From Psococerastis gibbosa (taxonomy: Eukaryota; Arthropoda; Insecta; Psocodea; Psocidae): a DNA stretch of 64,000 nucleotides. Location: NCBI GenBank assembly GCA_963971405.1, contig OZ020485.1, positions 41,475,469-41,539,468 of the forward strand. The letters are read 5' to 3'. Below, one piece after another: positions 1 to 16,722 of this stretch (positions within the stretch are counted from its first letter, which is position 1; every line of letters starts with the position of its first letter). A program made the position numbers and the translations under genes. Below the pieces are notes generated by a model. The model searched no databases. It was given only the letters and a program-made list of their open reading frames with translations, and had not been told where the DNA came from.

Positions 1-186
1 GGAGAGAGAACTGGTAACACTGGAGAAGCATTTGACAAAAACAGTAATACGGCGCGGTCTACGGATGACAAGTCAAGCAAGGGTGGTAAATCGGTTTCAG
101 GGGGAGGAGAAGACCCGGTCACTCCGGAGGAAACCAGATTGCCATCTCAATCAGTCGAGGACCCTTCCAGATGCGTTATTTCCTAG
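1..186 (+). CDS. possible C-terminal exon of an upstream gene (partial)
   Basis: Frame 1 is open from the first base for 61 codons and ends with TAG at 184-186. The peptide is hydrophilic and rich in Ser, Gly, Asp and Glu (for example KSSKGGKSVSGGGEDP), with no recognisable domain. Its codons are more G+C-rich than the A+T-rich sequence that follows, which fits a 3'-terminal exon of a gene extending left of the window followed by a 3' UTR. No family is recognised. It could also be part of an old transposon ORF. Only absence of stops and composition support it. Confidence 0.3.
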   Translation, partial: GERTGNTGEAFDKNSNTARSTDDKSSKGGKSVSGGGEDPVTPEETRLPSQSVEDPSRCVIS

Positions 187-1396
187 ATAGTGAAGATTTA
201 AAACAAGAAAAAAAATCACGATAACGACTCTGCTATGTTTCCCAGGCTGGACTTCCCTGTGTTTAAAAATTTCCTTGATTGCTTTCAGGGCGCGGTTTCT
301 ATTTGGGGTAGTAACATAGGGAGTCACAGTCCCGGTCACGGCTTTATGGGATTGGCTGCTAAGAGCCCGTTTATTAGCAGGCACAAGCCGATAGACCACA
401 GCATGATTAAGCTGATCTATACTGGCTTGCGCGACACCGAATGGCAGAGATGCCAAGAGTGGGCATTGGATAATAATAATAATAATGATTAAGCCCTGTT
501 CTGCATTTGCGGGGGAGTAAATTGCACTAGTTTTTTGTAGTGTTGAAGCGCGTTTCCCTGTGCCATCGACGTTTTGATTCAATTTTCTGCAGTATTATGA
601 TTACGCGACCCCAATAAAAAAAATCAGTCTAGAATCTTGAGAAGTTTGTGGGTTTAAATTAAAGATACGCATGTTTAATTTAGCTAAAAAAATGTTTTAA
701 ATAGTTATAGTGTGGGCTATTTAACACGCCGTAACCAGTTACTTGGCAAGCCGGAAAATACAATTCTCACAGGTTGTAAAGATGTTATTGCAACATTGTT
801 GACGTTATTATATTATAAACTATAGTAAATTAAAAATGTAGTAAGTATATATAGTGAGAATTCAGTGAATTTGAATGAGGCCAATTTAATAATTATTACA
901 TTCTTTTGATAATTGCTCTTTTGATTTTAGTATAAGCACATAACATATTTTTCATGTTCAATGATAAACTGTAACAAGCTATCCTTTTGTAAACCATCTT
1001 ATGGCCTCAATTAGGCACGCGCGAGTCACCAACGATTTTTGTCCTTGTAGCATGGATAGTTCGAAAACCAAGGAGCCAACTTCTAAAGATTCTTGACGTT
1101 CACGCGTGTTTCGAGGGGAAACCCGAGAACCGGTCTGCGGGTGGCTTCACGCCAGACTCAGAAATGTTCTGAAGTTGACTCTGACAAAAATCCGTCTGTG
1201 TGTACCGGGCCTATTACACAGGAGAGTTGGAAGGACTGTATTTTATGTTCTACCGTGGCGGTAAGCCTTTAAGGCGAGGTGTTTTTTTTCTAAGTATCAA
1301 CGAAGGTCAAGCTACAAGCACTTATTTTGCTGTCAAATTACCTAGTTTCACAACAAGGGGACAAGTGAGTAAATTTTTTTTGTACATTCAGCTCTA
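187..1396. other. non-coding stretch, no gene seen
   Basis: This is A+T-rich sequence with an (AAT)n run near 472-487. Overlapping ORFs occur on both strands at 151-582 but show no recognisable family. The block 1010-1200 is more G+C-rich but is interrupted by stops. I see no supported gene. Confidence 0.4.
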
Positions 1397-1404
1397 ATGG
1401 CAAT

Positions 1405-1572
1405 CAATGGCAGATCCACGGGGTTATGACCCCCTAAATGAGTAAATTCATAAGATACTAGTAAAAAAATTTTTTTTTTAATAAAACTCAACTTTTCAAC
1501 AAAAAAATTACCTTTTAAACTTACAAAAAACTTGTGACACCCCCTAAATTTTCCGCTGGATCCGCCCTTGCA
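1405..1572. mobile_element. hAT-type G-tract MITE
   Basis: This short element has terminal inverted repeats (CAATGGCAGATCC at the left, complement of CAAGGGCGGATCC at the right), a G-tract near one end and a C-tract near the other. The 8-mer ATGGCAAT occurs on both sides (1397-1404 and 1573-1580), although the right end is offset by two bases. It is closely related to the copy at 8650-8816. Confidence 0.65.
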
Positions 1573-1672
1573 ATGGCAATCGGTTGTTGGTGTCACAGTT
1601 TTATATGTATCTAACGAACCGCAGAAGACATTTATAATGTCATAAAAGGTAAAAGCGAAATGGGTATTAAGA

Positions 1673-1866
1673 CACACCATCATGGAGGGCACAGTGGAAG
1701 GAACTAATAGATGAAGGTGGCCGAAGAAGGAATTTATGGATCAACTGAAGGATGCATGAGCTCGAACGTACCAAGAGCTGAAAAGGAAGGCGCAGGAGAG
1801 AACTAAAGGATGATATGCAGAGAATTGCTGCCAACCAATCGTTGAGATTGTGAGCTCAGAAGTAGA
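1673..1866 (+). mobile_element. LINE 3' end fragment
   Basis: This segment matches the last part of the LINE fragment at 57400-57900, including the encoded phrase around [10 protein letters not shown] and the ending GAGATT-TGA. It is a 5'-truncated, frame-broken relic of a non-LTR retrotransposon. Confidence 0.6.
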
Positions 1867-1950
1867 ATCCAAGATGAAAAATTAATAAATTAAATTAAAA
1901 AATATGTTATTGCAATCTATACTAAATGAATGAGTTATTAGGCTAGGCTA

Positions 1951-2141
1951 CTAAAAGGCATTTGGTGTATTTATTGTAAGTTTGGGCAACATACGTTTTG
2001 AAAAAAAGTTGCGTAGGTCTGCAACTTCCAAGGGCCATAATTGCTCTTGTATAGGATTTTCCACTTTGGTCATCTTAATAACGTCGATATGTGGCAACTT
2101 CCCTCCATCTACAAGTGTTGCCACGATTGAACATACGGCTC
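1951..2141 (-). CDS. RMI2: RMI2 exon 2 (terminal)
   Basis: It follows the acceptor TATTCTAG on the minus strand. The first two bases complete a split Gly codon, then 62 codons and TAG at 1953-1951. The PHIDVIKMT and PIQEQLWPLEVADL segments are the family signature. The last ~17 residues (after LRNFF) extend beyond the human end. Confidence 0.72.
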
Positions 2142-5012
2142 CTAGAATATTAAAATTTTGTCAGATATTTTGGGCAAGTTATATCTACTTCGTTAACTGT
2201 TAAGAGGACAAGCCTTTTTTTTTAAATAAAATGGGCAGGAAGTAGTTTCTGTAGAGCCATAGGCTACATAAAATGTCATTAGGGGATTTTCCGACTATCG
2301 AAACAATCAATCAATCTTTGTCCATGACCCACCAAGGTGGGATAGACGGCGTCCAAAAGAAAAAATCTAAAACGAAAAATCTCATGCGGAAGCATACGTT
2401 AGATGGGGAGGGGCGTTAATGTTTCAGCATCCCAGCTTAGTTCCCTGAACTCGTCCAAGCTGTACAGTGGGCATTATTTAAATTTCCTTGTCACCACGGC
2501 CTTGAATCCTGAAAAATCCTTATTAGTAAGGCTGATGGGCAGGGCATTGTAGTACCTAATTGCCGAGTTTGGGAATGATGCGACTGACGTACTCAGCCTG
2601 CGTCCGGGCAGATCCAAACGGTGAGCATTTCTTGTGTTATGCAGATGGACAGCATTTCTTTCAGGGAACAGTTCTATGTTGGCTTTAATGTGTAGTAAGC
2701 AGTAAGCATACTGGCTGTACACCGTTGGGATGCCCATAGATGCAAACAGAGGTCGGCAGTGGTCTCTCCACCCGCTGGACGCCACAAACCTGACAGCCTT
2801 TTTCTGCAACAAAAGAACATCGGCCACCCCTGCATAGTGACCCCATAAGAGTATGCCGTAGTTAATGTGGCTGTCGAAAAGATTGTTTGGTGACCAAGTT
2901 CTTTAGTTTTCTTAATAGAAACATTATTTTAGAGAGTTTTTTACAAAGCTGCTCAGAGTGGGCAGTCCAATTTAACTTCGAGTCCACCGTGAAGCCCAAC
3001 AGCTTAACACAATCCCTCTCCGTGTTCGGGGTTCCAGTCTGGAGGGAACAGGTAATCGTTTTGCTTTTACGTTAAGTAAAAGCTTGTTGTCCTCGAACCA
3101 CTGGGTTGCCGCCGCTAGCAAGGCATCTGCCATCATTCGTGCCTCGGTGAGTGAGGGGCCCCTACATTATATAGTTGCATCGTCGGCAAATAGCAGGGTC
3201 TGCAGGCCTAAATCATTCACCATTATGAGGAACAGTGGGACCTAAGACAGATCCCTGGGGGACTCCGTACCTGACAGACAGCCATTTAGAAATTGCTCCC
3301 TGAATAGACACACATTGCCGCCTGTTTGAGATTTAGGAGATGAAGGTCTGAAGAACCACCCCATCTATTTCATATTTCTTAAGTTTCTCAAGCAACACCG
3401 CATGGTTAACACAATCGAAAGCTTTGCTGGCCATTTTCAAACGCCTCCAGTATCTCCTTAGCCAAAGAAAGAAGTGCGCTGGGTATAGATCTACCTTTCC
3501 TAAACCCGTGCGGGTTTGGGTTAAATAGGCCAATGCCCTCGAAGTACTCCATTAATTGGCAGTTCGTGACAGTCTCAAATACGTTAGCTAATGTTGGTAT
3601 GATTGAAATTGGCCTGTAGTTGGAGAGAGCAGAGGGGTCACCCTTCTTAAATACAGGAATAGTTCTAGCCATTTTTAATTCGTCCGGGAACATTCCAGCT
3701 TGCAGGCAGACGTTTACAACAATGCAGATTGGCTCTGCTAATATGTCTATCACCGACTTAAGCCATTTGGGGGACAGACCATACACATCCGGGCTATCAG
3801 AGTTTTTAAAGCCCTTTAGCATCTTGGTTATTTCTATGGGCGTGACTATCCTCCAGTTATGGAACCTGGTTGGTGCTTTCGGCACCCTATCAACAGGATT
3901 CCTTCCGGATACTGGACTACTGGAGCTAGGTCTACCATTTGCACCACCGAATCAACAAAAAAGTTATTAAAATCATCGGAGCTGTTTTGTGAGAAAGTTT
4001 TAGATGATAGTTTCCTCTCTTTCCAGCCACTACGTTTAAGGCCTTAAGTCTTAAGAGTGTACAGCCCGTAGGAAGTTGGCGGCCCGAAATGTAGCACCGT
4101 ACTTTTTATTTTTTATTTAATTAACTAAGCATGTTATTAAAGATTTGGCTCATTTAAGTTGTACAAGACTACTTCATGCATCATATAAGGTATTTTTAAT
4201 ATTCGAAATAATTGTAGTTTTTTCATAAACACGATAACAATTTATAAACAATAACTTTTCGCGATAATAGATACTATGAAAAAATTACAATTTCGAAAAT
4301 TAAAAATACCTTATGATATGATGCATGAAGTAGTCTTCTACAACTTAAACGAGAAATAACATACTTAGGTATAAAGAAATAAATAAATAAGGACTTTTTA
4401 TTGTTTCTATTTCTAAGCCAACCTAGCGGAGTTAGGGCTATAAAGCCCCTTCTTACACCCAACTAGGAAGGCCCGGGACCGCCTGCTGTACATGCCCTCC
4501 GAAGCATGGCCAGAAAATGTAGCAAGTCTGGGCCAGTGTAGGACTCGAACCAACAACGTTTCGGGTGAAAGTCAGAGTCCGTACCACTACACTACATGTC
4601 CTGACTTTATTAATTAATTAAATAAAAAGTATTAAATTTCGGGCTGCCAGTTTCCTACGGGCTGTACACTCTTAAGGGGAGCTTATCCCAGTATGATAAG
4701 CTTTTGAGACCCTTCCATTGTAAAAGAGTAAAAGGTTGTCAACTAACCAACTTGCAGCCATGAAAAATTGCCAGGAACGGTAGTTCCACGAGTAGCTTTC
4801 GCTTTTCCAGTACCATCGTCTATTATCATAATGTCTCTCTGAAACCCAGTTATCTGCACAATTTTCGCTTGAAGTTGAAACTGAACCAAGCGTTTTGGCG
4901 AAGAGTTTGGTCCGAAATCTATTTCCCATCCATCGCTCTGACCCTTACATGCAATTAAATTTTGAATAAAAAGTTTGTATGCAGGATTTCTATCAATGCA
5001 CCAGTCTTCCAT
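1951..5012 (-). CDS. RMI2: RMI2, RecQ-mediated genome instability protein 2 (two exons)
   Basis: RMI2 is the small OB-fold subunit that binds RMI1 in the BLM helicase-topoisomerase III dissolvasome, which resolves recombination intermediates in the nucleus. Exon 1 (5012-4748) has an in-frame ATG with A at -3, the core VQFQLQAKIV then IIDDGTGKA (OB-fold strands), and ends in phase 1 at a GTTAGT donor. Exon 2 (2141-1951) follows a TTCTAG acceptor in matching phase and carries VIKMT and LWPLEVADL, which resemble the conserved RMI2 C-terminus (VKMTDLSDNP...WELEVEDL in human). Direct joining gives 151 aa, close to the usual ~147. The strand before VCSIVATL (KYVMVMG in human) is missing, so a microexon may be unfound. 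The intron holds a LINE and a foldback MITE. The gene is convergent on any gene at the left edge and divergent from ELAV. Confidence 0.72.
2474..4040 (-). mobile_element. decayed LINE (jockey/CR1-like reverse transcriptase)
   Basis: Read on the minus strand from 3885, the frame encodes an RT N-terminal half with MARTIPVFKKGDPSALSNYRPISI and HGFRKGRSIPSALL; then SKAFDCVNHAVLLEKL near 3420; then a VPQGSVLG-like box and an LLFADDATI catalytic box near 3180-3260 in shifted frames; then the C-terminal ALQKKAVR region at 2827-2474. Frameshifts and stops separate these blocks, so it is a dead copy. It lies inside the RMI2 intron in the same orientation as the gene. Confidence 0.85.
4051..4675. mobile_element. 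TTAA-flanked foldback MITE, interrupted by a SINE
   Basis: The two halves are inverted copies of one another: left arm from TTAAGAGTGTACAGCCCGTA (4051), right arm ending in its complement (4675), with a central A+T-rich hinge. TTAA flanks both ends, as in piggyBac-type insertions. A SINE (4377-4603) has split the right arm. The uninterrupted relative is at 58177-58568. Confidence 0.8.
4377..4603 (-). mobile_element. tRNA-derived SINE (family 1), inverted
   Basis: Family 1 SINE in reverse orientation, with box B complement GGACTCGAACC and the conserved body ending in an (AAAT)n tail on the left. It is nested in the foldback MITE 4051-4675 and is therefore younger than it. Confidence 0.85.
4748..5012 (-). 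CDS. RMI2: RMI2 exon 1
   Basis: It encodes residues 1-88 plus the first base of codon 89. The start is set at the ATG of MEDWCIDRNP (5012). The frame is open further upstream to 5207, but that extension would add a hydrophobic stretch atypical for RMI2 and contains a possible acceptor (TTTTTGCAG). The donor is G|GTTAGT on the minus strand. Confidence 0.7.
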
Positions 5013-5500
5013 ATTTGTTTGTAAATAACAACTAAAGGTAGCAACTGTTAGGAAAATTATCAAACTGGCAACGCTGCAAAAAGAAAATAATGTTGAAAAC
5101 GACGCGCAATTTTTAAATATTTTGTAAGTTTCATTATTTTTGTGATGTTCTTCATTAAATGCGGCAGATTCGTGTGAATTGACTGCTGACCCCATGAAAT
5201 GGTGCATTCATGTTATTAAGAGCAAATTGGAAAGCCCAACAACGAGTTTTCTTTTTTTGTGGACAATGTGAATTTCACAGGAAATAATGATCGTAAAGCA
5301 GTCATAAAATAGCCGTTAAATTAGGATAAATCCTCCTTTACATTTCGATGTATGTCATATGGCTAACACTAATAAATTCGTGTCCGAGGCAGAGACTCCT
5401 ATTTTCTGGGCCCAATATTCTGCCAACCTGACCCCGCATAGTCGGTGAGGATACCTACAATATATTGTAGCATTATATGGTATATAATATATAATAAAAT

Positions 5501-5741
5501 GCCGGCCGCCTTACCAAGTTGAATCCAGCGGACCAGAGCAGGTTCAAAGATGCAGATAACTTGGTCGTGTGCACAGTGCCGGTAGGGAAACATGGTAGGA
5601 CTTGTCCTGGTCACCTCCGAACTAATCGTGTAACTTCATTGTGTTTCCCAAGTGGTTCGGAATCCACTATATATACTCAGGAGGTCCACTCTATGGGCCC
5701 ACACCGTGGCCTGGGACTGTGTCCAACCATACTATTATACT
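5501..5741 (+). mobile_element. SINE-like repeat, family 2
   Basis: About 235 bp starting GCCGGCCGCCTTACCAAG and ending CCAACCATACTATTA. It is one of five copies in the window. It contains a possible box A (TTACCAAGTTG) and box B (GGTTCAAAG) about 30 bp apart. Clear target duplications are seen at other copies. Confidence 0.75.
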
Positions 5742-6030
5742 ATTAGTATTATTATGGTATATAATAATACAGACATTTAGCTAAATTAGTTTGGTTAGGT
5801 TATAAACGAAAGTAGCGGATAGATCTGGGAGATTTGTCTTGATCCTCTACCTTGGTTATACAAATATGGTAGCCTAGGTACATACCTACCTACCTAACAG
5901 ATATGTATCGAGAAAATAGACTGCAAAACTGAACGAAATGTAAAAATAAAAAAATTAATCCCTATAGTATGTACCCAACTCGTACGCACCTCTAGAATTT
6001 ACCGTAAGCTACTAAATTGTTTTACATTTC

Positions 6031-6868
6031 AAAGAACCGGTCCGAGTTTACTCGATCATGCTTTCCAATTTATCACAATTAGTAGAAAGAGAGAATTAGT
6101 AATTTCATGGTAAATAATTTGCCTATGGTTAAATTTCCGATAATTCGGGGGGGGGGGGTTGTCCATGTAAAGTCACTGGAGGTGAGGTAAATTCTAGATA
6201 GGTCAGACCAACACATTACCACACAGCAATAATGTCAGAGCGCGCAATGCATTTCAGCTTGAATTTTCTATCATTTAAAAAAAAAAAATTTTTTTGCACA
6301 GAACCAAATAGTTTTTTGGGGAAGTAACCTGTCCGGTTTCGTTACTCAATTTAACTCCCAAAACATGCCTGAAGGTAGAAATCATCGAGGGAAAGGTTTC
6401 GCAGAAAAATTATTTTTTAGTCATATTTTTTCATTCAAATTTAGTTATTTTTATTTTTATACCCCCAGAAGCAAACTATGAAGGGGCAAGCGAACCCCCG
6501 CATTTTGTCAACATTAATGACGACTACAATATATGTGAATTTAAAAGAAATCGTTGGAGCCGTTTTAGAAAAATATTTTTTTTAGACGTCCCCCCCCCCC
6601 AAATTGAGTTAGCCCAAAATAATAAAAAAAAATGGTTCCGAGGTATGATTTTTGTGAACTTACATGCTGAATTTCATCATAATCGATCGAGTGGTTTGCC
6701 CGGAAATCGATGAACAGACAGACAGACAGAGCGACAGACAGACAGACATTTCGTAAAAACCACTTCTTTTGGTTCCTGGGACGTGGAACGTGTAATTCCG
6801 TTGAAATCTCGGAATTAAAAATTTGGACCGTCACAAAGCTTTCCTTATACTACGTATAAATTGGAAAA
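6031..6868 (-). mobile_element. (TCTG)n-containing TIR element, copy A
   Basis: This is a nearly complete inverted copy of a ~0.85 kb family. It runs from AAGAACCGGTCCGAGTTTAC to the palindromic end CTTATACTACGTATAAATTGG. The internal CAGA/TCTG block lies near 6714-6748. No coding capacity is apparent. Confidence 0.8.
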
Positions 6869-8640
6869 CAGTTAACCCTTCTGCTTCCATCATTTATAGT
6901 AATTGTAATTTGTAAAGGTAGCCTACAATTACAGTAGGACATGTTCATTTTGTCTTAACATACACAAGACTGAACCATATCGGTTTAATCAGCCAGTCCG
7001 GGTAGTTGGTAGCGAAGGTGATGATTGAAAGACAAGTAACAACTTGCACCACCCCGCACCCTCACCTCTCACCACGGAGTGACAGTGTCTCACGGGGCTC
7101 CATGTGTCAAGGTCATCCTCGCGTCGTTTGCATCCTGGCTTGTTTAGCCCTAATCAACATTCAAGGGGTAAGATTTTACACGTGTTTTACTTTTAAATCT
7201 TCTGTAAGTAGCGTAATATGCCTTTAATGATGACCTAAATTAAAGAATAATTGTTGTGGATTACTCAGGCAAATAATATAAAATTATAAACTAAACAATA
7301 CATCGATGGATATTTTAGCTGTGTGTGCCGTCATTTTGCTTTATAGGTTTGATACATACCGGTATTGTTCCAATGGACCAATCCTACGGCCTACACAATC
7401 GATGTCATTACGCCTACTTCATAGGTAATACGGTTGAATATACTGTATAACACATATTCAATGACTGTATTACTGTATGTATACAGTCGTAAATTCTGTA
7501 GTAGAGAGAGTCAAATAGACTAGGCTAAAATGCTACCCAGCCAGCTATTGACCACTCTGCCTATGCATACAATAATACATAGCGTGTTGGTATACCTACT
7601 ATAGACAGATCCCTGTGTTAATAGATGCATAACCTTTGTTTTGTAGGCGCAAGTTCTATATTTTAGCTACGGTATGCATCCTCCCACAGGTATAAGGAAC
7701 ATCCACTAGGGATAGTACGGTATATCCATATTTGTATGGGTTATTTTATTATATGCTTACATATTATGCTACCTAACCTATTATTGTATTGAATTGCAAA
7801 AATGTGCTGAATCAGTTTTCTATTTATAACCGGTCCTTATAATAATTTTCATATAAAATTGTTACCCACGATAGCTAGATAGGCATACCATTTTCATGTA
7901 CAAGCTTGCAGCATATAAGAGGATTTACATCGTTTTTATTATTATCACCTTTTGGCTTAGAGCCTATAGGCTACTTTTTGTTCTTTCATACGGTACAATT
8001 AATTAAAATTTCAAATGGCAAATGATTAAAGAAGAACAGGGTACGATACAAATGGGAAGGCTACAGCTAGCCTACAGAAAATACATTAGTATTATTTCGT
8101 AGCGGATTACAGAACAGCTGTCCCCTCCACCATTCCATAATATGCTTATGCAAATGTGCACACTGTTCTTTCAACAGCTTTCCAATGCTCTGAAGAAGAT
8201 TTAGCGTAAATATAGGCTAATGGCAACGTTTCTTTTTCTGTTTACTTTTGTGGCTTTATTAGTTGCTTATAGTAGATTATTCTAGGGGTCAGCATTCTTT
8301 TTTAGCAGCAGAGCCAAACTTTGAAATAACCAGATCTAGATCTGCTACACATTCCAAATCAAAAAAGTAAAGCAACAAAATTGATTTAAATTTTTTATTT
8401 TATTTATTTTTGTAATATTTTATACTGTTATAATTTTTTTGCATAGAACCGGTGTTGGCCTAATGTATACAAAAGAGCCACACCCAAATCCCAATGGATC
8501 CTCACGTTGCCGACCTCTGGCCTAGTCATAATAACGAATTGACCAGGCGCGGTTATATTATTTTCTCAGTGGGGGGTTAGACGCTGAAATTAAACTGACG
8601 ACCGCCTATCCTCCAGTTGCGGAGCGAGTGTAATGCTTGC
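6869..8640. other. ELAV upstream region; possible 5' non-coding exon near 7012-7167
   Basis: The stretch 7012-7167 is unusually G+C-rich for this neighbourhood and ends in a good donor (GGG|GTAAGA), so it may be an upstream non-coding exon of the ELAV gene; transcript data would be needed. The rest (7230-8640) is A+T-rich with no gene, RNA or repeat that I can support. Confidence 0.25.
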
Positions 8641-8649
8641 CTTGCTGAT

Positions 8650-8816
8650 CAGAGGCGGATCCACAGGGGGGGTCATGACCCCCCTAAATGAGTAAATTCA
8701 TAGGATACCTGGTAAAAAAAAAATGATAAAACTCATCTTTTCAACCAAAAAAATTACCTTTTAAACATACAAAAAACTTGTGACCCCCCCTAAATTTTCC
8801 GCTGGATTCCCCCTTG
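8650..8816. mobile_element. hAT-type G-tract MITE
   Basis: The ends are CAGAGGCGGATCC and a diverged complement (GGATTCCCCCTTG). A G-tract/C-tract pair flanks an A+T-rich core. It has a perfect 8-bp target duplication TTGCTGAT at 8642-8649 and 8817-8824. It ends about 95 bp before the first coding exon of the ELAV gene. Confidence 0.85.
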
Positions 8817-8889
8817 TTGCTGATGCACTCTCCGCCACTGCTTTCCTCACCTGTCCTCCTGTATATCCACCTAACGAAAGTATGTTTAA

Positions 8890-13490
<4,601 letters not shown>

Positions 13491-13850
13491 GTTACATGGC
13501 AGATATTTGTTTGGCTCAATTATTTTTTTGTTATATATTTTTTTATTAAGTTAGAATTTGATTATTCCCCTGAAAAGGTTGATAAGAGTGATGATGTAGA
13601 ATTTTGTTTTTGTTTCTGTTTTTCAGTGAGGCGACACAATAGTCAATCTCAAATACATCCTTTTTCTGCTTCTCTCATAGTAATGCTTCCCATTTCCAGG
13701 TCATTCTCGCTTAATTAAGTTATTAATTAGGCTACATTTAGGAAAATTTTAAAATTTAGAACTTTAATAAGTTATAACGTATTTTCACGTTATAACTTTT
13801 ACATTTTGAAATAATTTTGGTTAGTTGTCTCTCATACTATTGTCTCCTTA

Positions 13851-14098
13851 GACCTTAGACTATTGAAGACAAGACTCGTATATCTGTACTTGGTTAAGTT
13901 ATGCTTTCACCTGTTACACTGCGCCAATGGTTAGCTTGTTCCAGCTTGCCCATTATCGCTTGTAGCCGGTGTAGGTTGACATCGAGGACGTATACAAGTT
14001 TGCCAATAGCCCAAAATTCTTATGGAAACAATTTAAATAATGTCCGAAATCCATGGGGTCGTTGGACAAGAGGCCACTAAGGACAAGAGACACTATTA
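13851..14098 (+). repeat. dispersed repeat R4, copy 1
   Basis: About 250 bp shared, in part, with 24630-24793 (-), 42624-42862 (-) and 62166-62310 (+). Common segments include TTGTAGCCGGTGTAGGTTGA, CATCGAGGACGT and CCATGGGGTCGTTGG. No ORF or termini are recognised. Confidence 0.65.
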
Positions 14099-14646
14099 GT
14101 CGGCCTTAGTTCTAAAAAACGTTCTTCAGGACATTATTATTGTTATTGTCTCCTTGCGAACGGTATGTATTAGGCCTATATTTCCTACTTTATTAGGCTA
14201 AAGTGCATATCCATTGGGCTTTCACGCATGACACCTAATTAGGCATCTACTGCTTGATGCGCAAGAGAACCGAGCTTGCGAGGGGCGAGATGGTTGTTTA
14301 AATGAAAATTTTAATAGAATAATTTGTTAAATTTATGCTATGCACTGGCTAATGGGGAACACCGAAGAATATACATTTTTGTAGTGAGAAGCCGATGCAT
14401 TTAGGTGTATTTGGGATGGATGATGGGCATTCAACAAAGCACAGCTAATAAGTTATAAAGAATACTTTAACAGTAGCTATTGTTATTAGTTACTCTTTTT
14501 TTATTGCCAATAATACCTAATTATTGCCTAATACTGTAATAATATTGTAATAATATAGTATGTGGTATCATTGGTATTGCACAAGAATACAAAAAGCATG
14601 ATAAAATAGGCCTATGCATAAATAACGCAAATTACGTAGCCGTTCA

Positions 14647-14801
14647 GCGGGCCTACTATGGTGATTATTTTTTATCTTAACTTATTAAAATCAAAAATGT
14701 AAACAAGGTAATTTTAGAATTGAAAGTGTTATTCAAAATGGTTTTGTTTATACATTTTTAACCCCAAGAATAAGTTAATATAAACAGCATAGTAGGCCCG
14801 C
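14647..14801. mobile_element. 155-bp MITE with GCGGGCCTACTATG termini
   Basis: Perfect 14-bp terminal inverted repeats GCGGGCCTACTATG (14647-14660 and 14788-14801). The core GTAAACAAGGTAATTTTAGA is shared with the elements at 17428-18035 and 50405-50568. Confidence 0.75.
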
Positions 14802-16722
14802 GGCAACCTACAAAAACTGTTGATTTGTGTTTTCAATACTAAGTTAAGTTTATGGTTATGTTCACAGTACAATCTTTCTTATGTTTCACGCATTGCGAGT
14901 ACCGGAAACAGTGGGTATAAAGCCTAATTTATGGAGTTAATATTTGAGGAATAGTTTAATTAGCTTGTGGTGGCTGGTGGGCTAAATAATCAAGTACGTC
15001 GGTATAATATAGTGACTACAATACCTAGATTTCTATCTTGTTGCATCAAGCATTTCATATTGAGTTTCTAAAATAATTTCAGTTATTTTATTTGCATTGT
15101 AAAAGAATATTCTTTTGCTATACAGTGCCTTTAGGCGAGGTTTCTGCTGTGCAGTACCTATTTTTGGGAAAATAATATGTAGGCCTACAATCCATACGGT
15201 TTGTATGTGTATACCTAGGTATACAGGTATATAGGTATATAGGTATAGGTAAGAATAATGACTATATTTTGTTTTTTTGTTTTTGTTTAGTGTCAAGTAA
15301 GGCACTATATACCCGGGTATTGTCATCCGCCAATTTGTATCCTTTAATTCCTATATGGTAAGTATTGTAAGAAAGTAAAAGATTGAAAATAACTAAAACA
15401 CCTTGTAGTATTTTTTTTATTAAGCACTTCCCTAATTGGTAGAACGTTTTTTTTAAAATTAATAACAAATAAATAACGATAAATTTCTAAAAATAAATCG
15501 GTTAACACCCAATGCTTTGCTTATAGACCAGACTTAAAATGGATACAACATGGCGGATGACAATACCTGTCTAATATAGAGCCCTAGTGTCAAGACATAC
15601 AACTATGTTTAGATGTGTTATTTTGTACTGTACAAATTTTTTCAACAAGTTGTATTATTTGTATAGAAGGTGCGGTGATCTGTTTCCTTATTCGTCAATT
15701 AATATTTGATTGAGTTCGGGAGCGTTCGAAATAAGAATAAGTGTCGGATAAGTTACTTGGCACATTCTAAGTAGTTGGAATCCGTCTGGTAGCTGATCAC
15801 TAAATACCTGAATGTTTATAGGACTTAATTCGAACGAATCTTATTAGCTTATTTTGATAAATTTGACTCACCATGTGATAAAATATATGACAACTCAATT
15901 CAGGTTATTTAGTTTATATTAGGCTTGGCCTTGGCTGGTAGGTTCTGTTCTAATTGCAATTTAGATATTGTACAGTATGTGACTGGACTTGTATTCGGAG
16001 CTAGGTTTCTACCTAGGTAGGTACTATTTGGTTTATTTACCAATTCTGTTATAACTTTAAGTAGATAGGGAGGCACCCGTCACCCGGTACCAATGTGTGC
16101 AGTATTTTTATACAGTACTTAATTGGCTTAACAAGCAGGGTTCAATTCTTACTTCATCATCATTGGACAATATATTATACAGAACAAGATAAGAAATACT
16201 GTTATAGACTATTCTTGCTTTTGAATTAATACAGGTATCCTTTCCTTGCGTTATTTAGGGAAAAAATACGGTATGATGCACACAATAAATACAGTGGGTA
16301 CTACTTTACCTTCATGTACTGTATATGTATGCATATGTAAACAGTAGCCAGCAATCTTGTATGCACACCCACTTTCCTCTTGCAATTTATCGATGTAAGT
16401 AAAAATATTTTTATGCCTTCAGTTCACTTTGCTCACTGGCCGGTTTTTTGTGCAAAAACGTAGGGTATATGACATTGATAAAATATTGTTTATAAACACT
16501 GATTAGTTTATAAGGTAAGCATGGGACAAAAAAGTGGCATGGGCAGTGCTGATTCAGACGATTTGATGAAAGACGTGAATACTGAATAGAAAATACAGTC
16601 TACCCCGTGGTCAGCGGGTGTCAGCGACAGAGCGGTCACCCAGCAGATTTATTTCCAAAAATACAATAATCATGCAAATCGAAAACCTAGCATTTGGGAA
16701 AGGATATTTATTGAAGTTGAGG

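Noticed and set aside
151-582. Minus-strand ORF of 143 codons overlapping a plus-strand ORF
   Set aside because: It contains an Ile run from (AAT)n, shows no family and overlaps the possible exon at 1-186; no splice or composition support.
5013-5207. N-terminal extension of RMI2 with a membrane-like segment
   Set aside because: The hydrophobic stretch is translated from sequence resembling an intron end (TTTTCTTTTTGCAG) and RMI2 proteins lack such an extension; the ATG at 5012 gives the usual length.
6714-6750. Regular short direct repeats that might suggest a CRISPR array
   Set aside because: They are uninterrupted tetranucleotide repeats without spacers, in an animal nuclear genome.
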